Numbered from the stretch's first letter, positions 18,996 through 29,047 are shown. The stretch: 64,000 bases of DNA from Sphingomonas sp. HF-S4 (GCF_032911445.1 NZ_JAWJEJ010000001.1:1240001-1304000), one strand, 5' to 3'. The notes: a model not told the origin generated them from the sequence alone. Made by a program: numbers and translations.

Positions 18996-19712
18996 CTAGT
19001 CCACCACTCGCACGGGATCGCCTTCGCGGATCAGTCCGGGCCGGGACGGGCTGGCATAGACCCCATAGGTGTTCCCGAATTCCCGGGCGATCGTGCGCAG
19101 TACCCGCGGCTCCTTGGCGCCGGTGTCGGGATCTATCGTCACCAGCACACAGCGCGGGATCGGGGCGGCCATCTGAACCACCGCGGCATCCTCGCCGGTG
19201 CCGAAGGCGAGGCGCAGCCCCTGCCAGTCGCTCACCGGCAGGTCGCTCTCGATCCTGAGGTTGATCCGGAAGCGCCGCGGATCGAGCGTATCGCCATGCG
19301 CCGCTTCGACGCTGGCATGGCTCGCGGTGGTGACGATCGAGATCGGCATCGCATCATAGATGCCGCGCGCGATCTGGAGCAGTCCGACCGCCTCGCCCGC
19401 CGCGGTCTCGAGATGCCCATGGAGCAGCGGATCGTGGAGCGGCACCACCGTGCCGTCGGGCGTCTCGACCAGCACCGCCGAGGTTCTAGGGTGGGCCGGA
19501 TCGGCGAAGGTCGCGCGGTGGAGCAGCATCGCGGGCACTTCGCGGCCGGTCAGCCACGGAAAGCGCGTGCCGTTGGCTTTCCGCACGAACGCATATTGCC
19601 GATCGCCCTCGATTCCCTGCCAGTCGATCTCGGCGACCGGCAGCCGCTCGCCCGCCATCGACTTGACGGGATAGCGGTGGAGCGCCGCGACATGGCCGAC
19701 GATGCGAGTCAT
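18996..19712 (-). CDS. MOSC domain-containing protein
   Basis: 238 residues with an N-terminal MOSC beta-barrel (VAALHRYPVKSMAGERL) and a C-terminal MOSC domain (RFRINLRIESD, WQGLRLAFG, and PRCVLVTIDPDTG carrying the conserved cysteine). MOSC proteins handle sulfur for molybdenum cofactor or take part in molybdoenzyme-dependent reductions such as N-hydroxylated compound reduction. No molybdoenzyme or cofactor gene is nearby. Convergent with the response-regulator gene and divergent from the crotonase. Confidence 0.9.
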   Translation of the reverse strand: MTRIVGHVAALHRYPVKSMAGERLPVAEIDWQGIEGDRQYAFVRKANGTRFPWLTGREVPAMLLHRATFADPAHPRTSAVLVETPDGTVVPLHDPLLHGHLETAAGEAVGLLQIARGIYDAMPISIVTTASHASVEAAHGDTLDPRRFRINLRIESDLPVSDWQGLRLAFGTGEDAAVVQMAAPIPRCVLVTIDPDTGAKEPRVLRTIAREFGNTYGVYASPSRPGLIREGDPVRVVD

Positions 19713-19785
19713 CGCCGCGCGCTATCGGGCCTCGGCGGCTGCCGCAAGTCGTGACAGCGGCGGCACGATCGGGCAGAGCAGTCGC

Positions 19786-20514
19786 ATGATTCACCTCACG
19801 CGCGACGGCCCGGTCGCCACGCTATCCCTGGCCCGCCCGGAGGCGAAGAACGCGCTGCCGATCGCCGCCTGGAACGCGCTTGCCGCCGCGCTGGGCGAGG
19901 TCGGCGATGCCCGCGCCGTGATCCTCAGGTCCGACGTGCCGGGCATCTTCTCGGCTGGCGCAGACGTCCGCGAGTTCGAGGCGCTCCAGGCCGATCCGGC
20001 GCTGCGCACGGCTTTCCGCATCGCGATGCGCGCGGCGATCGAGGCGCTCGCCGCGCTGCCGATGCCGGTGATCGCCGCGATCGACGGCGGCTGCTTCGGG
20101 GCCGCGGTTGCGCTGGTCCTCGCCGCCGACATCCGCATCGCCGGCGACCGCGCCGAGTTCGCGACGACGCCCGCGCGGCTCGGCCTCGGCTATCCGCAGC
20201 AGGATGTCGCGCGGCTCAGGGCTCAGGTAGGGAAGGGGATGGCCTCTCTCCTGCTATTCACCGGCGACCGCATCGTCCCCGACGAGGCCAAGCGCATCGG
20301 CCTGGTCGAGCTGCGCGCGAAGAAGGCGGGGGAGACGGCTGCCGCACTCGCCGCTGCGATTGCTGAAAATGCTCCGCAGGCCGTTCGCCTGCTCAAGCAG
20401 ACGCTCGCAGGCGGCGAGGGGCTCGGCCAGGCGTTCGAAGACGCGTTCGGCGGCGCCGAATTCGCCGAGGGGCTCGCCGCGTTCCGCGCGCGCCGCAAGC
20501 CGGCCTATCGATGA
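19786..20514 (+). CDS. Crotonase (enoyl-CoA hydratase/isomerase) family protein lacking catalytic Glu residues
   Basis: 242 residues with the crotonase fold: ARPEAKNALPIAAWNALA at the N-terminus, oxyanion-hole loop SAGADVREF and a second loop AAIDGGCFGAAVALVLAADIRIA. By alignment with rat enoyl-CoA hydratase, Glu144 falls on Ala (in GAAVALVL) and Glu164 on Pro or Ala (in TTPARLGLGYPQQ). A plain syn-hydratase reaction is therefore unlikely; other crotonase chemistry such as isomerisation, hydrolysis or decarboxylation, or a non-catalytic role, is possible. Start ATG 19786 begins the first strand MIHLTRDG. Its stop overlaps the next gene by 4 bp (ATGA). Confidence 0.85.
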   Translation: MIHLTRDGPVATLSLARPEAKNALPIAAWNALAAALGEVGDARAVILRSDVPGIFSAGADVREFEALQADPALRTAFRIAMRAAIEALAALPMPVIAAIDGGCFGAAVALVLAADIRIAGDRAEFATTPARLGLGYPQQDVARLRAQVGKGMASLLLFTGDRIVPDEAKRIGLVELRAKKAGETAAALAAAIAENAPQAVRLLKQTLAGGEGLGQAFEDAFGGAEFAEGLAAFRARRKPAYR

Positions 20515-21245
20515 GCGAGGTTGCCGAACTACTCGAAGGAAAACAGCAGGATATTCTGCTGATTTGCGATCATGCCTCAAATGCGGTGCCACCCGATATC
20601 GACCTCGGCATCGCGCCCGAACTGCTCGACTTGCACATCGCGGTCGACATCGGCGCCGGGCCGCTGACCCGCAGCCTCGCCGCAGCGCTCGACGCGCCGG
20701 CGATCCTCGCCACCGTGTCGCGGCTGGTCATCGATCTCCACCGCGAGCCCGACCATGTCGGGCTGATCCCGCATCGGAGCGACGGCCATGCGATCCTCGG
20801 CAACGACACGGTCGACCGCGCCGCGCGCATCGCCCGCTTCCACGCGCCCTATCATCGCCTGCTCGCGCGCCGTATCCGTGCGCAGCGGCCGCGGCTGATC
20901 CTCTCGGTCCACAGCTTCACGCCGTGCCTCGAACATGGCGGCACGCCGCGCCTCTGGGAGGTCGGCGTACTGTATAACCGCGACACCCGCGCCGCGCACG
21001 CTGCGATCGACTTCCTGCGCGCCCAGGGCTTCCTCACCGGCGACAACGAGCCCTATTCGGGCCGGCTCCTCAACGCGACGCTCAACCGCCATGCCGAGGG
21101 CAATGGCATCCCTTCGGTGGCGCTGGAGATCCGCAACGATCTGATCGGCCATCCCGCCGGCGTCGCGCGATGGAGCACGGCCCTGGCGGAACTGGCAAAT
21201 TCTTTGCGCAATAGTCTTGCGTCAAATGGGTCGTCCGCGACATAG
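20511..21245 (+). CDS. N-formylglutamate amidohydrolase family protein
   Basis: 244 residues. Family motifs: [12 protein letters not shown] at the N-terminus, [44 protein letters not shown] and a late ALEIRNDLI with metal-ligand candidates His, Asp and Glu. The family hydrolyses N-formyl or N-acyl amino acids with a zinc ion; the exact substrate is not evident and no histidine-degradation genes are near, so HutG is not claimed. Translationally coupled to the crotonase (ATGA) and followed 11 bp later by ilvD. Confidence 0.88.
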   Translation: MSEVAELLEGKQQDILLICDHASNAVPPDIDLGIAPELLDLHIAVDIGAGPLTRSLAAALDAPAILATVSRLVIDLHREPDHVGLIPHRSDGHAILGNDTVDRAARIARFHAPYHRLLARRIRAQRPRLILSVHSFTPCLEHGGTPRLWEVGVLYNRDTRAAHAAIDFLRAQGFLTGDNEPYSGRLLNATLNRHAEGNGIPSVALEIRNDLIGHPAGVARWSTALAELANSLRNSLASNGSSAT

Positions 21246-21256
21246 GCTTGCGCATC

Positions 21257-22978
21257 ATGACCCAACGATTCGACAAGTCCAAGCTCCCCAGCCGTCACGT
21301 CTCGGTCGGCGTGGAGAGCGCGCCGCACCGCAGCTATTATTATGCCATGGGCCTCACCGAGGAGGAGATCGCCCGGCCGTTCGTCGGCGTCGTCTCCGCG
21401 GGCAACGATAGCGCGCCGTGCAACACCACGCTCGACCAGCAGGCCGACTGGTGTCGCGCCGGCGTGCACGAGGCGGGCGGACTGCCGCGGCGCTTCAACA
21501 CGATCACCGTCACTGATGGCATCGCCATGGGCCACCAGGGGATGAAGTCCTCGCTCGCCAGCCGCGAAGTCATCGCTGATTCGGTCGAGCTCAGCGTCCG
21601 TGGTCATTGCTACGACGCCCTGGTCACCTTCGCGGGCTGCGACAAGTCGTTGCCGGGCATGATGATGGCGATGCTGCGCCTCAACGTGCCGTCGATCTTC
21701 GTCTATGGCGGTTCGATCCTCCCTGGCCGCTGGCATGACCGCGACCTCACCGTGATCGACGTGTTCGAGGCGGTCGGTCGTTTCTCCGCCGGCAAATGCC
21801 CGCTTTCCGAGGTGACCGAGATCGAGAAGGCGGCGTGCCCGGGCCATGGCGCGTGCGGCGGGCAATATACGGCGAACACGATGGCCTGTGTTGGCGAGGC
21901 GATCGGTTTGTCGTTGCCTAATAGCAACATGGCTCCAGCACCTTACAAATCGCGTGAAGAGATTGCGGTGGCTGCCGGCCGTCAGGTGATGGAGCTGGTC
22001 GCGCGCAACCTTCGTCCCCGCGACATCTGCACGCGCGAGGCGTTCGTGAACGCCGCGCGGATCGTCGCCGCGACCGGCGGCTCGACCAACGGCGCGCTCC
22101 ATCTGCCGGCAATGGCCAACGAGTGCGGGATCGATTTCGACCTGTTCGACGTCGCTGAGATCTTCAAGACCACGCCCTATATCGCCGACCTGAAACCCGG
22201 CGGGCGCTATGTCGCGCGCGACATGCACGACGCCGGCGGCATCTACATGCTGATGAAGACGCTTGCGACCGAAGGCCTGCTCCACCTCGATTGCATGACC
22301 GTCACCGGCAAGACGCTGGGCGAGAATATCGACCAGGTGACGTGGAACCCCGACCAGAAGGTAATCTATGACGCCAAGACGCCGATCACGCCCACCGGCG
22401 GCGTGGTTGGTCTGCGCGGCTCGCTCGCGCCCGAGGGGGCGATCGTCAAGGTCGCAGGCATGCACCGCCTCCAGTTCACCGGCACTGCGCAGGTGTTCGA
22501 GCGCGAGGAGGACGCCTTCGCCGCGGTCGAGGCCAATGCGATCCAGGAAGGCACCGTCGTCGTCATCCGCTACGAGGGCCCCAAGGGCGGCCCTGGGATG
22601 CGCGAGATGCTCTCGACCACCGCGGCGCTCTATGGCCAGGGGCTGGGCGAGAAGGTCGCGCTGATCACCGACGGACGCTTCTCGGGTGGCACGCGCGGCT
22701 TCTGCATCGGCCATGTCGGCCCCGAAGCGGCCGATGGTGGCCCGATTGCGCTGGTCGAGGATGGTGACGTCATTCGCATCAATGCCGAAGCCGGGACGAT
22801 CGACCTCGACGTTCCCGAGGAGGTGCTCGCCGAGCGTCGTGCCAAGTGGCAGCCACGGGTCAACGATTACCAGTCCGGCGCGCTCTGGCGCTATTCCCAG
22901 AATGTCGGCCCTGCTTATAAGGGTGCGGTTACGCACCCGGGAGCCAGCGCCGAACGCCATGTCTACGCGGATATTTGA
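21257..22978 (+). CDS. ilvD: Dihydroxy-acid dehydratase
   Basis: 573 residues of the IlvD/Edd family. Conserved cysteines for the iron-sulfur cluster appear in [22 protein letters not shown] and [16 protein letters not shown]; the C-terminus has [12 protein letters not shown] and [23 protein letters not shown]. It dehydrates dihydroxy-acids to 2-keto acids in isoleucine and valine synthesis. The GLSLPNS region and the GMREML motif favour IlvD over the sugar-acid dehydratases of this family. ATG 21257 is preferred to TTG 21248 because it leads into [16 protein letters not shown] stretch around 21905-21975 is about 48 % GC, well below its surroundings. Confidence 0.93.
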   Translation: MTQRFDKSKLPSRHVSVGVESAPHRSYYYAMGLTEEEIARPFVGVVSAGNDSAPCNTTLDQQADWCRAGVHEAGGLPRRFNTITVTDGIAMGHQGMKSSLASREVIADSVELSVRGHCYDALVTFAGCDKSLPGMMMAMLRLNVPSIFVYGGSILPGRWHDRDLTVIDVFEAVGRFSAGKCPLSEVTEIEKAACPGHGACGGQYTANTMACVGEAIGLSLPNSNMAPAPYKSREEIAVAAGRQVMELVARNLRPRDICTREAFVNAARIVAATGGSTNGALHLPAMANECGIDFDLFDVAEIFKTTPYIADLKPGGRYVARDMHDAGGIYMLMKTLATEGLLHLDCMTVTGKTLGENIDQVTWNPDQKVIYDAKTPITPTGGVVGLRGSLAPEGAIVKVAGMHRLQFTGTAQVFEREEDAFAAVEANAIQEGTVVVIRYEGPKGGPGMREMLSTTAALYGQGLGEKVALITDGRFSGGTRGFCIGHVGPEAADGGPIALVEDGDVIRINAEAGTIDLDVPEEVLAERRAKWQPRVNDYQSGALWRYSQNVGPAYKGAVTHPGASAERHVYADI

Positions 22979-23450
22979 GGCGGGTTCCAAAAATCCGTTC
23001 GGGCTGAGCTTGTCGAAGCCCCGTCCTTTCTCGAAGCCAAGAAGAACGGCCCTTCGACAAGCTCAGGGCGAACGGTGGTTGTTGCTGTCATTGCTTCTCG
23101 CAGGGTGCGGGGGGCAGTCGACGGAGGACGTTGTTCCCAATGCCTTCGAGCCATCGAATGAAGTCGTGGCGGCAACCCCGGAAGTTCCCAAAATCCCCTG
23201 CGCCGCCCCAGGCACGGTCGATCTCGCCCCGCTCTGCACCCTCGACCGCGAGGAGACCCCTAATGGCGTCATCCTGACGCTCCGCCACCCCGACGGCGCC
23301 TTCCACCGCCTCCAGGTCACCCAGGACGGCCGCGGCGTGATCGCCGCCGACGGTGCCGAGCCTGCCAAGGTCACCCCGATCGGCCCCGACAGCATCGAGG
23401 TGGCGCTGGGCGGCGCGCGCTACCGGCTTCCCGCGACCGTGCGGCAATGA
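22959..23450 (+). CDS. Putative lipoprotein with repeat-derived N-terminus
   Basis: A small gene of 163 residues if read from ATG 22959, which overlaps the end of ilvD by 20 bp. The body (from about residue 41) has a hydrophobic stretch [11 protein letters not shown] with a lipobox and then an acidic, proline-rich protein ending RLPATVRQ. Everything before it is translated from an inverted repeat ([16 protein letters not shown] then [10 protein letters not shown]), an extra N-region not normal in lipoproteins. The true start could instead be TTG 23079, giving [10 protein letters not shown], but that lacks basic residues in the n-region. Function unknown; it precedes and overlaps nnr (ATGA), suggesting an operon. 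Confidence 0.6.
   Translation: MSTRIFEAGSKNPFGLSLSKPRPFSKPRRTALRQAQGERWLLLSLLLAGCGGQSTEDVVPNAFEPSNEVVAATPEVPKIPCAAPGTVDLAPLCTLDREETPNGVILTLRHPDGAFHRLQVTQDGRGVIAADGAEPAKVTPIGPDSIEVALGGARYRLPATVRQ
22995..23075. repeat. Dispersed inverted repeat (REP-like palindrome)
   Basis: The arms are about 30 bases (22995-23024 and 23046-23075) and pair as CCGTTCGxxxTGAGCTTGTCGAAGxxxCCGT, identical apart from two three-base blocks. The sequence GAGCTTGTCGAAG and its translation LSLSKP/AQGER are familiar from dispersed palindromes in sphingomonad and other proteobacterial genomes (recognition only). It sits between ilvD and the lipoprotein hydrophobic core, in frame with the latter. Confidence 0.8.
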
Positions 23451-24850
23451 TCCCGTCGGGCGCACCGATCGCCACCGCCGCACAGATGCGCGCGGCCGAG
23501 GAGGCCGTGTTCGCCAGCGGCGTCTCGCAGGACGAACTGATGGAACGCGCCGGGGCCGCCGTCGCCCGCGAAGTCGCGCGCTTCGCTGTGGGGCGTCCGA
23601 TCCTGATCCTCGCAGGACCCGGCAACAATGGCGGCGACGCCTATGTCGCCGCGCGGCTCCTCCATGCCGAGGGCCATGACGTCATCCTCGTCGCCACCGG
23701 CGCGCCTGCACCCGGCGCCGCCGAGCGGATGCAGGCGCTGTGGCAGGGGCCGACCAGTTCGCTATATGCCGCGCGCCCGCGCCCGGTGCTGGTCGATGGG
23801 CTGTTCGGCACCGGCATGACGCGTCCGCTCGATCGTGGGCTTGCCGCGGTGTTCGCCGATCTGGTCAAGCAGGCCGAGTTCGTGCTGTCGATCGACCTGC
23901 CCTCGGGGATCGACACCGACAGCGGCGCCGATCTCGGTGCACCGCGCGGGATCGACGTCACCTTGGCGCTCGGCGCGCTCAAGCCCGGACACCTGCTCGA
24001 TTGCGGACTGGAGCGCTGCGGCAGGGTGCTGCTCGCCGATATCGGCATTCCGGTCGAGACCGGCCGGCGCAGCGTCGCGCGGCCGCAGATCGAGACGCCT
24101 GGGGTGCACAGCCACAAATACAGCCGCGGGCTCGTCGCGGTGATCGAGGGCGCAATGCCCGGCGCCGCGCGCCTCGCCGCGCAGGCAGCGATGGCGGGCG
24201 GGGCGGGCTATGTCGTGCTCGCCGGTGACAGGCCGTGGAGCGGCGGCCCCGACGCGCTCGTCCGCCGCGAGGTGCGCAGCGCCGAGGATCTGACCGAATT
24301 CCTCGGCTGGGACCGGATCGACGCCGTGGTGCTCGGCCCTGGGCTCGGACGTGATCGCCGCGCCGAGGCCTATCTGCGTGCGGCCTTCGCCGTGCCCAAG
24401 CCGCTGGTGCTCGATGGCGACGCGCTGACCTTGCTCGGCGGCGATGCGGCGGCCTGGCTCGAGACGCGTGCCGCGCCGACCTGGCTCACGCCGCATTCGG
24501 GCGAGTTCGACCGGATGTTCGCAGGGCAGGGCAGCAAGATCGAGACAACCCTCGCCGCCGCCGCGGCGACGCGGGCGACGATCGTCCACAAGGGCGCCGA
24601 TACGGTGATTGCCTCGCCCAAAGGCGCGGTGCGCGTGCTCGCGGGCGCGTCGCCGTGGCTATCGACCGCTGGCACCGGCGACGTGCTCGCCGGGCTGCTC
24701 GCCGCGCAGGTCGTCCAGGAAGGCAAGGGCGTCGCCCCTGCCGAGGCCGCCGTCTGGCTCCATGCGCGCGCGGCGCAGCTTGCAGGACCGGCGCTGATCG
24801 CCGATGCGCTGCTGATGCACATCCCCCAGGCGGTCTCCGAATGTCTGTGA
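23447..24850 (+). CDS. nnr: Bifunctional NAD(P)HX epimerase / ADP-dependent dehydratase
   Basis: 467 residues fusing two enzymes. The N-terminal about 210 residues are the YjeF_N epimerase (AGPGNNGGDAYVAARLL, VDGLFGTGMTRPLD, IDLPSGIDTDSG); the C-terminal part is the ADP-dependent dehydratase (VLGPGLGRD, LDGDALTLL, LTPHSGEFDRMF, HKGADTVIASP, STAGTGDVLAGLLAAQ). Together they repair hydrated NADH and NADPH. Start ATG 23447 overlaps the lipoprotein stop; its own end overlaps the RNA methyltransferase start by 10 bp. Confidence 0.95.
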   Translation: MIPSGAPIATAAQMRAAEEAVFASGVSQDELMERAGAAVAREVARFAVGRPILILAGPGNNGGDAYVAARLLHAEGHDVILVATGAPAPGAAERMQALWQGPTSSLYAARPRPVLVDGLFGTGMTRPLDRGLAAVFADLVKQAEFVLSIDLPSGIDTDSGADLGAPRGIDVTLALGALKPGHLLDCGLERCGRVLLADIGIPVETGRRSVARPQIETPGVHSHKYSRGLVAVIEGAMPGAARLAAQAAMAGGAGYVVLAGDRPWSGGPDALVRREVRSAEDLTEFLGWDRIDAVVLGPGLGRDRRAEAYLRAAFAVPKPLVLDGDALTLLGGDAAAWLETRAAPTWLTPHSGEFDRMFAGQGSKIETTLAAAAATRATIVHKGADTVIASPKGAVRVLAGASPWLSTAGTGDVLAGLLAAQVVQEGKGVAPAEAAVWLHARAAQLAGPALIADALLMHIPQAVSECL

Positions 24851-26043
24851 ACGACGATCTCGTCCTCCGCGTCGCGGCGCGCGGCGATGGCGTTACCGGT
24901 GATGGGCGTCATGTCGCCTTCGCTGCGCCGGGCGACCGGCTGGCGCAGGACGGCAGCGTCATTCCCGGCCAGCACCACCAGGTACCGCCGTGCAGGCACT
25001 TCCCCGAATGCGGCGGCTGCCAGCTCCAGCATCTCGACGACGCGAGCTGGTCGCAGTTCATCGTCGATCGCGTGGTGGGGGCGCTGGCCGCGCAGGGGCT
25101 GGAGACCCATGTCCGCGCGCCCTTGCTCTCGCCGCCACGCACGCGCCGCCGCGCCACGCTCCATGCCGAGCGCCGCGGCCGCCAGGTCCGGCTCGGCTTC
25201 ACGCGGCAGGGCAGCCACGAGCTGATCGATATCGAGGAATGCCACGTCCTCGCCCCCGAGCTGTTCGCGCTGGTCAGCCCCCTGCGCGGGGTGCTCGCCG
25301 CCTTGATCCCGGGCAACCGCCGGATCAACGTCCATTTGGCCCGGACCGACCAAGGCCCCGATGTGTTGATCGACGGGCTCGACGCCGAAGGGCTCGCCGC
25401 GGCCGAGGCGCTCAGCGCCTTCTCGCACCGCCACCATCTCGCCCGCCTCTCGATCGATGAGGGCTTCGGACCCGGCGCGCGCTACGAGCCCGAGCCCGTC
25501 ACGGTGACGCTTGGCGGCGTGCCCGTGCCGTTCCCGCCGGGCAATTTTCTCCAGGCAACGCCCGAGGGCGAGGATGCGCTGGTCGCGGCGGTGCGGGAGA
25601 TCGCCGGCGATGCGCGGACCGTCGCCGATCTGTTCGCCGGGCTCGGCACCTTCACCTTCGCCTTCCCCCAGGCAAAGGTCTATGCCGCCGAAGCGGCGCG
25701 CGATCCGATCCTGGCGCTCAAGGCGGCCGCCGGAGCCGCGGGGCGCCCGGTCTTCGCCGACCATCGCGACCTGTTCCGCCGGCCGGTGACCGCGGGCGAC
25801 TTGTCGCGCTTCGAGGTCGTCGTGCTCGATCCGCCACGCGCGGGCGCCCGCGAGCAGGTCGCCCAGATCGCGACTTGCACGGCACCATTAATCGCCTATG
25901 TATCATGTAATCCCAGCAGCTTCGCACGCGATGCTGAGATTTTGGGCAAGGCTGGCTACGCCCTCGACTGGGTCCAGCCGGTAGGGCAGTTCCGCTGGTC
26001 GACCCATGTCGAGCTGGCGGCGAAGTTCAGCCGTCAGGGATAG
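24841..26043 (+). CDS. RNA m5U methyltransferase (RlmD/RumA family)
   Basis: About 400 residues. The N-terminus is TRAM-like, followed by a cysteine cluster [10 protein letters not shown] (C-x5-C-x2-C) with a later ECHVL cysteine, expected to hold a 4Fe-4S cluster. The SAM-binding core has [13 protein letters not shown]; the nucleophile cysteine is in [12 protein letters not shown] after [10 protein letters not shown]. These enzymes methylate C5 of uridine in rRNA or tRNA using SAM. I cannot say which nucleotide. The start ATG 24841 lies within the last codons of nnr; the end overlaps convergent truA by 10 bp. Confidence 0.9.
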   Translation: MSVNDDLVLRVAARGDGVTGDGRHVAFAAPGDRLAQDGSVIPGQHHQVPPCRHFPECGGCQLQHLDDASWSQFIVDRVVGALAAQGLETHVRAPLLSPPRTRRRATLHAERRGRQVRLGFTRQGSHELIDIEECHVLAPELFALVSPLRGVLAALIPGNRRINVHLARTDQGPDVLIDGLDAEGLAAAEALSAFSHRHHLARLSIDEGFGPGARYEPEPVTVTLGGVPVPFPPGNFLQATPEGEDALVAAVREIAGDARTVADLFAGLGTFTFAFPQAKVYAAEAARDPILALKAAAGAAGRPVFADHRDLFRRPVTAGDLSRFEVVVLDPPRAGAREQVAQIATCTAPLIAYVSCNPSSFARDAEILGKAGYALDWVQPVGQFRWSTHVELAAKFSRQG

Positions 26044-26774
26044 TCGGCCCGGACGAAGAACAGCCCGTCCGGCGGCGCGTTGAGCCCGAGCCGCGATCGA
26101 TCGCGCGCCTCCAGCGCATCGCGCAGATCGCCGGCAGTCCATTTGCCCTGGCCGACCAGCCCCAGGCACCCGACCATCGAGCGCACCTGGTGATGCAGGA
26201 ACGACCGCGCCGAGGCATACACCGCGATCCGGTCGCCCGCGCGCACCACGTCGAGCCGGTCGAGCGACTTGAGCGGGCTCTCCGACTGGCAATGCACCGA
26301 GCGGAACGTGGTGAAGTCATGCCGTCCCACCAGCAGCTGCGCCGCGTCGTGCATCGCCTCGGCATCGAGGTCGGCGGCGATCCGCCAGGCCAGCCCCTTT
26401 TCCCAGGTGAGCGGCGCACGCCGGTTGACGATGCGATATTCGTAATGCCGCGCCAGGCACGAGAAGCGCGCATGCCAGTCCTCGGGCATTTCGACGCATT
26501 CGAGGATCGCCACCGGATTGGGCCGCACCTGCGCGTTGAGTGCCTCCATCAGCCGGAACGCCGCGATCGGCTTGGCAATGTCGAGATGCGCGCGCATGCC
26601 CAGCCCATGCACGCCTGCATCGGTCCGGCCCGCGGCATGCACCGCCACGCGCTCGCCGGTAACCGCGAACGCCGCTTCCTCGATCGCCTGCTGGACGCTG
26701 GGGCCGTGATCCTGCCGCTGCCAGCCCATGAACGGGCGGCCGTCGAACTCCACCGTGAGTGCAAACCGCGTCAA
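26034..26774 (-). CDS. truA: tRNA pseudouridine(38-40) synthase
   Basis: 246 residues. The catalytic aspartate is D52 in [14 protein letters not shown]; other TruA features are [14 protein letters not shown] at the N-terminus, [23 protein letters not shown], and the C-terminal [21 protein letters not shown]. It isomerises uridines 38-40 of the tRNA anticodon arm. Translationally coupled to fmt (4-bp overlap ATGA); the 3' end overlaps the convergent m5U methyltransferase. Confidence 0.97.
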   Translation of the reverse strand: MTRFALTVEFDGRPFMGWQRQDHGPSVQQAIEEAAFAVTGERVAVHAAGRTDAGVHGLGMRAHLDIAKPIAAFRLMEALNAQVRPNPVAILECVEMPEDWHARFSCLARHYEYRIVNRRAPLTWEKGLAWRIAADLDAEAMHDAAQLLVGRHDFTTFRSVHCQSESPLKSLDRLDVVRAGDRIAVYASARSFLHHQVRSMVGCLGLVGQGKWTAGDLRDALEARDRSRLGLNAPPDGLFFVRADYP

Positions 26775-27673
26775 AGCCGCGTGCCCTCCGGGATCGCGAA
26801 CCCCCGCAGCAGCTCGGCTGACGTCATGACGCCACGTCCCGCGCGCTGCACCAGGATCGGCCGGATCGCGCCTTCGCTACAGCCGATCGTCAGCCGTTCG
26901 TCGAGCACCGAGCCGATGCCACCGCTGCCGGCGACCATCTCGGCGGCATGCACCCGGATACGCTCGCCGCCCACTTCGAAGAACGCCCCCGGCGCGGGAT
27001 TGTACGCGCGCACCTGCCGCTCGACCTCCACCGCCGGCCGCGCAAAGTCGAGCCGCGCTTCTGCCTTGTCGATCTTGGCGGCATAGGTGACGCCATCCTC
27101 GGGCTGCGCCACCGCCGGATAGCGATCGAAATCGCCGAGCACCTTCGCCATCAGCCCCGCGCCCATCGCGCTCAATTCCGCTGTCAGTTCGCCCGCAGTC
27201 TTGCCGCCAACCGGGGTGCGTCCCTCGAGCCGCACCGGCCCGGTGTCGAGCCCGGCCTCCATCTGCATGATCCCCACGCCCGTCTCGGCATCCCCCGCCA
27301 GGATAGCGCGCTGGATCGGCGCCGCCCCGCGCCAGCGCGGCAGCAGCGAGCCGTGGACATTGAGACAGCCGAGCCGCGGCGCGTCGAGCACCGCCTGAGG
27401 CAGGATCAGGCCATAGGCGGCGACCACCGCCACGTCCGCCTCCAGTGCCGCGAACGCCTCGATCGCCCCGGGCTCCCTGCGGAACGACAAGGGCGTGCGC
27501 ACCGCGATCCCCAGCGCCTCGGCGCGGGCATGCACGGGGGAGGGGGCGGTCTTGCCCCGATTCCCGCGCCGCGGCGGCTGGCTGTATGCCGCCACGATTT
27601 CGTGCCCCGCCGCGACCAGCGCGTCGAGCGTCGGGACGGCGAATTCGGGCGTGCCCATGAAGATGATCCGCAT
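26771..27673 (-). CDS. fmt: Methionyl-tRNA formyltransferase
   Basis: 300 residues, standard length. N-terminal [18 protein letters not shown], the formyl-transfer motif [36 protein letters not shown], and a C-terminal domain ([20 protein letters not shown]) that recognises initiator tRNA. It uses 10-formyl-tetrahydrofolate. Fmt is usually linked to def; here def lies about 1.1 kb away on the opposite strand, separated by recR. Divergent from recR. Confidence 0.97.
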   Translation of the reverse strand: MRIIFMGTPEFAVPTLDALVAAGHEIVAAYSQPPRRGNRGKTAPSPVHARAEALGIAVRTPLSFRREPGAIEAFAALEADVAVVAAYGLILPQAVLDAPRLGCLNVHGSLLPRWRGAAPIQRAILAGDAETGVGIMQMEAGLDTGPVRLEGRTPVGGKTAGELTAELSAMGAGLMAKVLGDFDRYPAVAQPEDGVTYAAKIDKAEARLDFARPAVEVERQVRAYNPAPGAFFEVGGERIRVHAAEMVAGSGGIGSVLDERLTIGCSEGAIRPILVQRAGRGVMTSAELLRGFAIPEGTRL

Positions 27674-27726
27674 ATGCCCCTCTCGCCGCTTGGCAGGGCG
27701 GTGCGCAAGCCCCTATGTCTGGGCAC

Positions 27727-28323
27727 ATGGCATCCCCCGAAATCGAGGCACTGACCCAGGCGCTCTCGCGCCTTCCCGGGCTCGGCCCGCGCTCGGCGCG
27801 GCGCGCGGTGCTCCATCTGCTCAAGAAGCGCGAGACCGCGCTCGATCCGTTGCTCTCGGCGCTCACTGCGGTCAGCCGGCGCCTCAGCACCTGCGGGATC
27901 TGCGGCAATGTCGACACCAGCGACCCGTGCGCGATCTGCGCCGATCCGCGCCGCGACGCGCGGTCGCTCTGCGTGGTCGAGGAAGTCGCCGACCTCTGGG
28001 CGCTCGATCGGTCGCGGCTGTTTCCGGGGAAATTCCATGTCCTGGGCGGCCGGCTCTCCGCGCTCGAAGGCGTCCGGCCCGAGGATCTCCGGATCGACAG
28101 CCTGGTCCGCCGCGTCGCTGCCGGCGGGATCGATGAGGTCGTCCTCGCGATGAACGCCACGCTCGACGGTCAGACCACCGCGCACTACCTCGCCGAGCGG
28201 CTCGAAACCTATCCGATCCGCATCACCCAGCTCGCCCACGGCCTGCCGGTGGGCGGCGAGCTCGACTATCTCGACGAGGGCACGCTCGCCCAGGCGCTCC
28301 GCGCGCGCCGCCCGGTCGCGTAG
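27727..28323 (+). CDS. recR: Recombination mediator RecR
   Basis: About 198 residues. A helix-hairpin-helix segment ([19 protein letters not shown]), a four-cysteine zinc finger ([16 protein letters not shown]) and a Toprim domain starting at [16 protein letters not shown], ending with the Walker-like C-terminal segment [19 protein letters not shown]. RecR acts with RecO (and RecF) in loading RecA at gaps. The ATG at 27727 gives the usual N-terminus; an ATG 12 bp upstream is in frame but adds four unconserved residues. Confidence 0.97.
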   Translation: MASPEIEALTQALSRLPGLGPRSARRAVLHLLKKRETALDPLLSALTAVSRRLSTCGICGNVDTSDPCAICADPRRDARSLCVVEEVADLWALDRSRLFPGKFHVLGGRLSALEGVRPEDLRIDSLVRRVAAGGIDEVVLAMNATLDGQTTAHYLAERLETYPIRITQLAHGLPVGGELDYLDEGTLAQALRARRPVA

Positions 28324-28368
28324 TTTCCGACACTTGCGGCGAAGCCCGGGGCGAATTAAATCGTCGCG

Positions 28369-28896
28369 ATGGCCATTCTACCCATCGTCGAAGTCCCGGA
28401 TCCGCGCCTGCGCCTCATCTCCCAGCCCGTGGTGGAGGTGAACGACGAACTGCGCGACCTGATCGCCGACATGTTCGATACGATGTACGACGCCCCCGGC
28501 ATCGGCCTCGCCGCGATCCAGGTCGGCGTGCCCAAGCGCGTCGTGGTGATGGACCTGCAGGAGGAAGAGGACGAGGAGGGCAAGCCGATCCGCGCCCCGC
28601 GCGTATTCATCAATCCCGAGATCCTCGATCCCGCCGAGGAGCAGTCGGTCTATACCGAAGGCTGTCTCTCGATCCCCGAGCAATTCGCCGACGTCGAACG
28701 CCCCGCGCGCTGCCGGGTCAAGTGGCTCGACGAGAAGGGGGAGAGCCATGACGAGGTCTTCGAGGGCCTGCTCGCCACCTGCATCCAGCACGAGATGGAC
28801 CATCTCGAAGGCATCGTGTTCATCGACTATCTCTCGCGCCTCAAGCGCGACATGATCCTCAAGAAGCTCTCCAAGGCGCGCAAGGCCGCTGCGTAA
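28369..28896 (+). CDS. def: Peptide deformylase
   Basis: 175 residues with the three motifs of a type I deformylase: GIGLAAIQVGV, EGCLSIPE (metal-ligand Cys) and HEMDHLEG (two His ligands and catalytic Glu). It removes the N-formyl group from nascent proteins and so complements the nearby fmt product. It follows recR by 45 bp, probably in one transcript. Confidence 0.97.
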   Translation: MAILPIVEVPDPRLRLISQPVVEVNDELRDLIADMFDTMYDAPGIGLAAIQVGVPKRVVVMDLQEEEDEEGKPIRAPRVFINPEILDPAEEQSVYTEGCLSIPEQFADVERPARCRVKWLDEKGESHDEVFEGLLATCIQHEMDHLEGIVFIDYLSRLKRDMILKKLSKARKAAA

Positions 28897-28909
28897 GCCA
28901 CCTTATGGT

Positions 28910-28980
28910 GCTCCGGCGAAGGCCGGAGCGCTGGGCAAGGTGAACCCGTAAATTGCCAATGCTCCGGCCTGCGCCGGAGT
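28910..28980. repeat. Pair of GCTCCGGC stem-loops (dispersed repeat)
   Basis: Two stem-loops sit 31 bp apart in the gap after def: GCTCCGGC-gaag-GCCGGAGC at 28910-28929 (perfect 8-bp stem) and GCTCCGGC-ctgc-GCCGGAGT at 28961-28980. The first, with its flank CCTTATGGT, reappears in inverted orientation about 25 kb away before ndk (54237), so this is a dispersed palindromic element and not just a terminator. It may nevertheless end def transcription. Confidence 0.75.
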
Positions 28981-29047
28981 AGGTGCAGCGCGTATTGCCT
29001 CACAGCCATCTGCCCGCTAGGTTCGCTTTCTGTTCCGGGAGGCGTAT

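Noticed and set aside
22686..22958. Longer frame starting inside ilvD for the lipoprotein
   Set aside because: It is the shadow of ilvD in another frame; only the part after 22959 makes sense.
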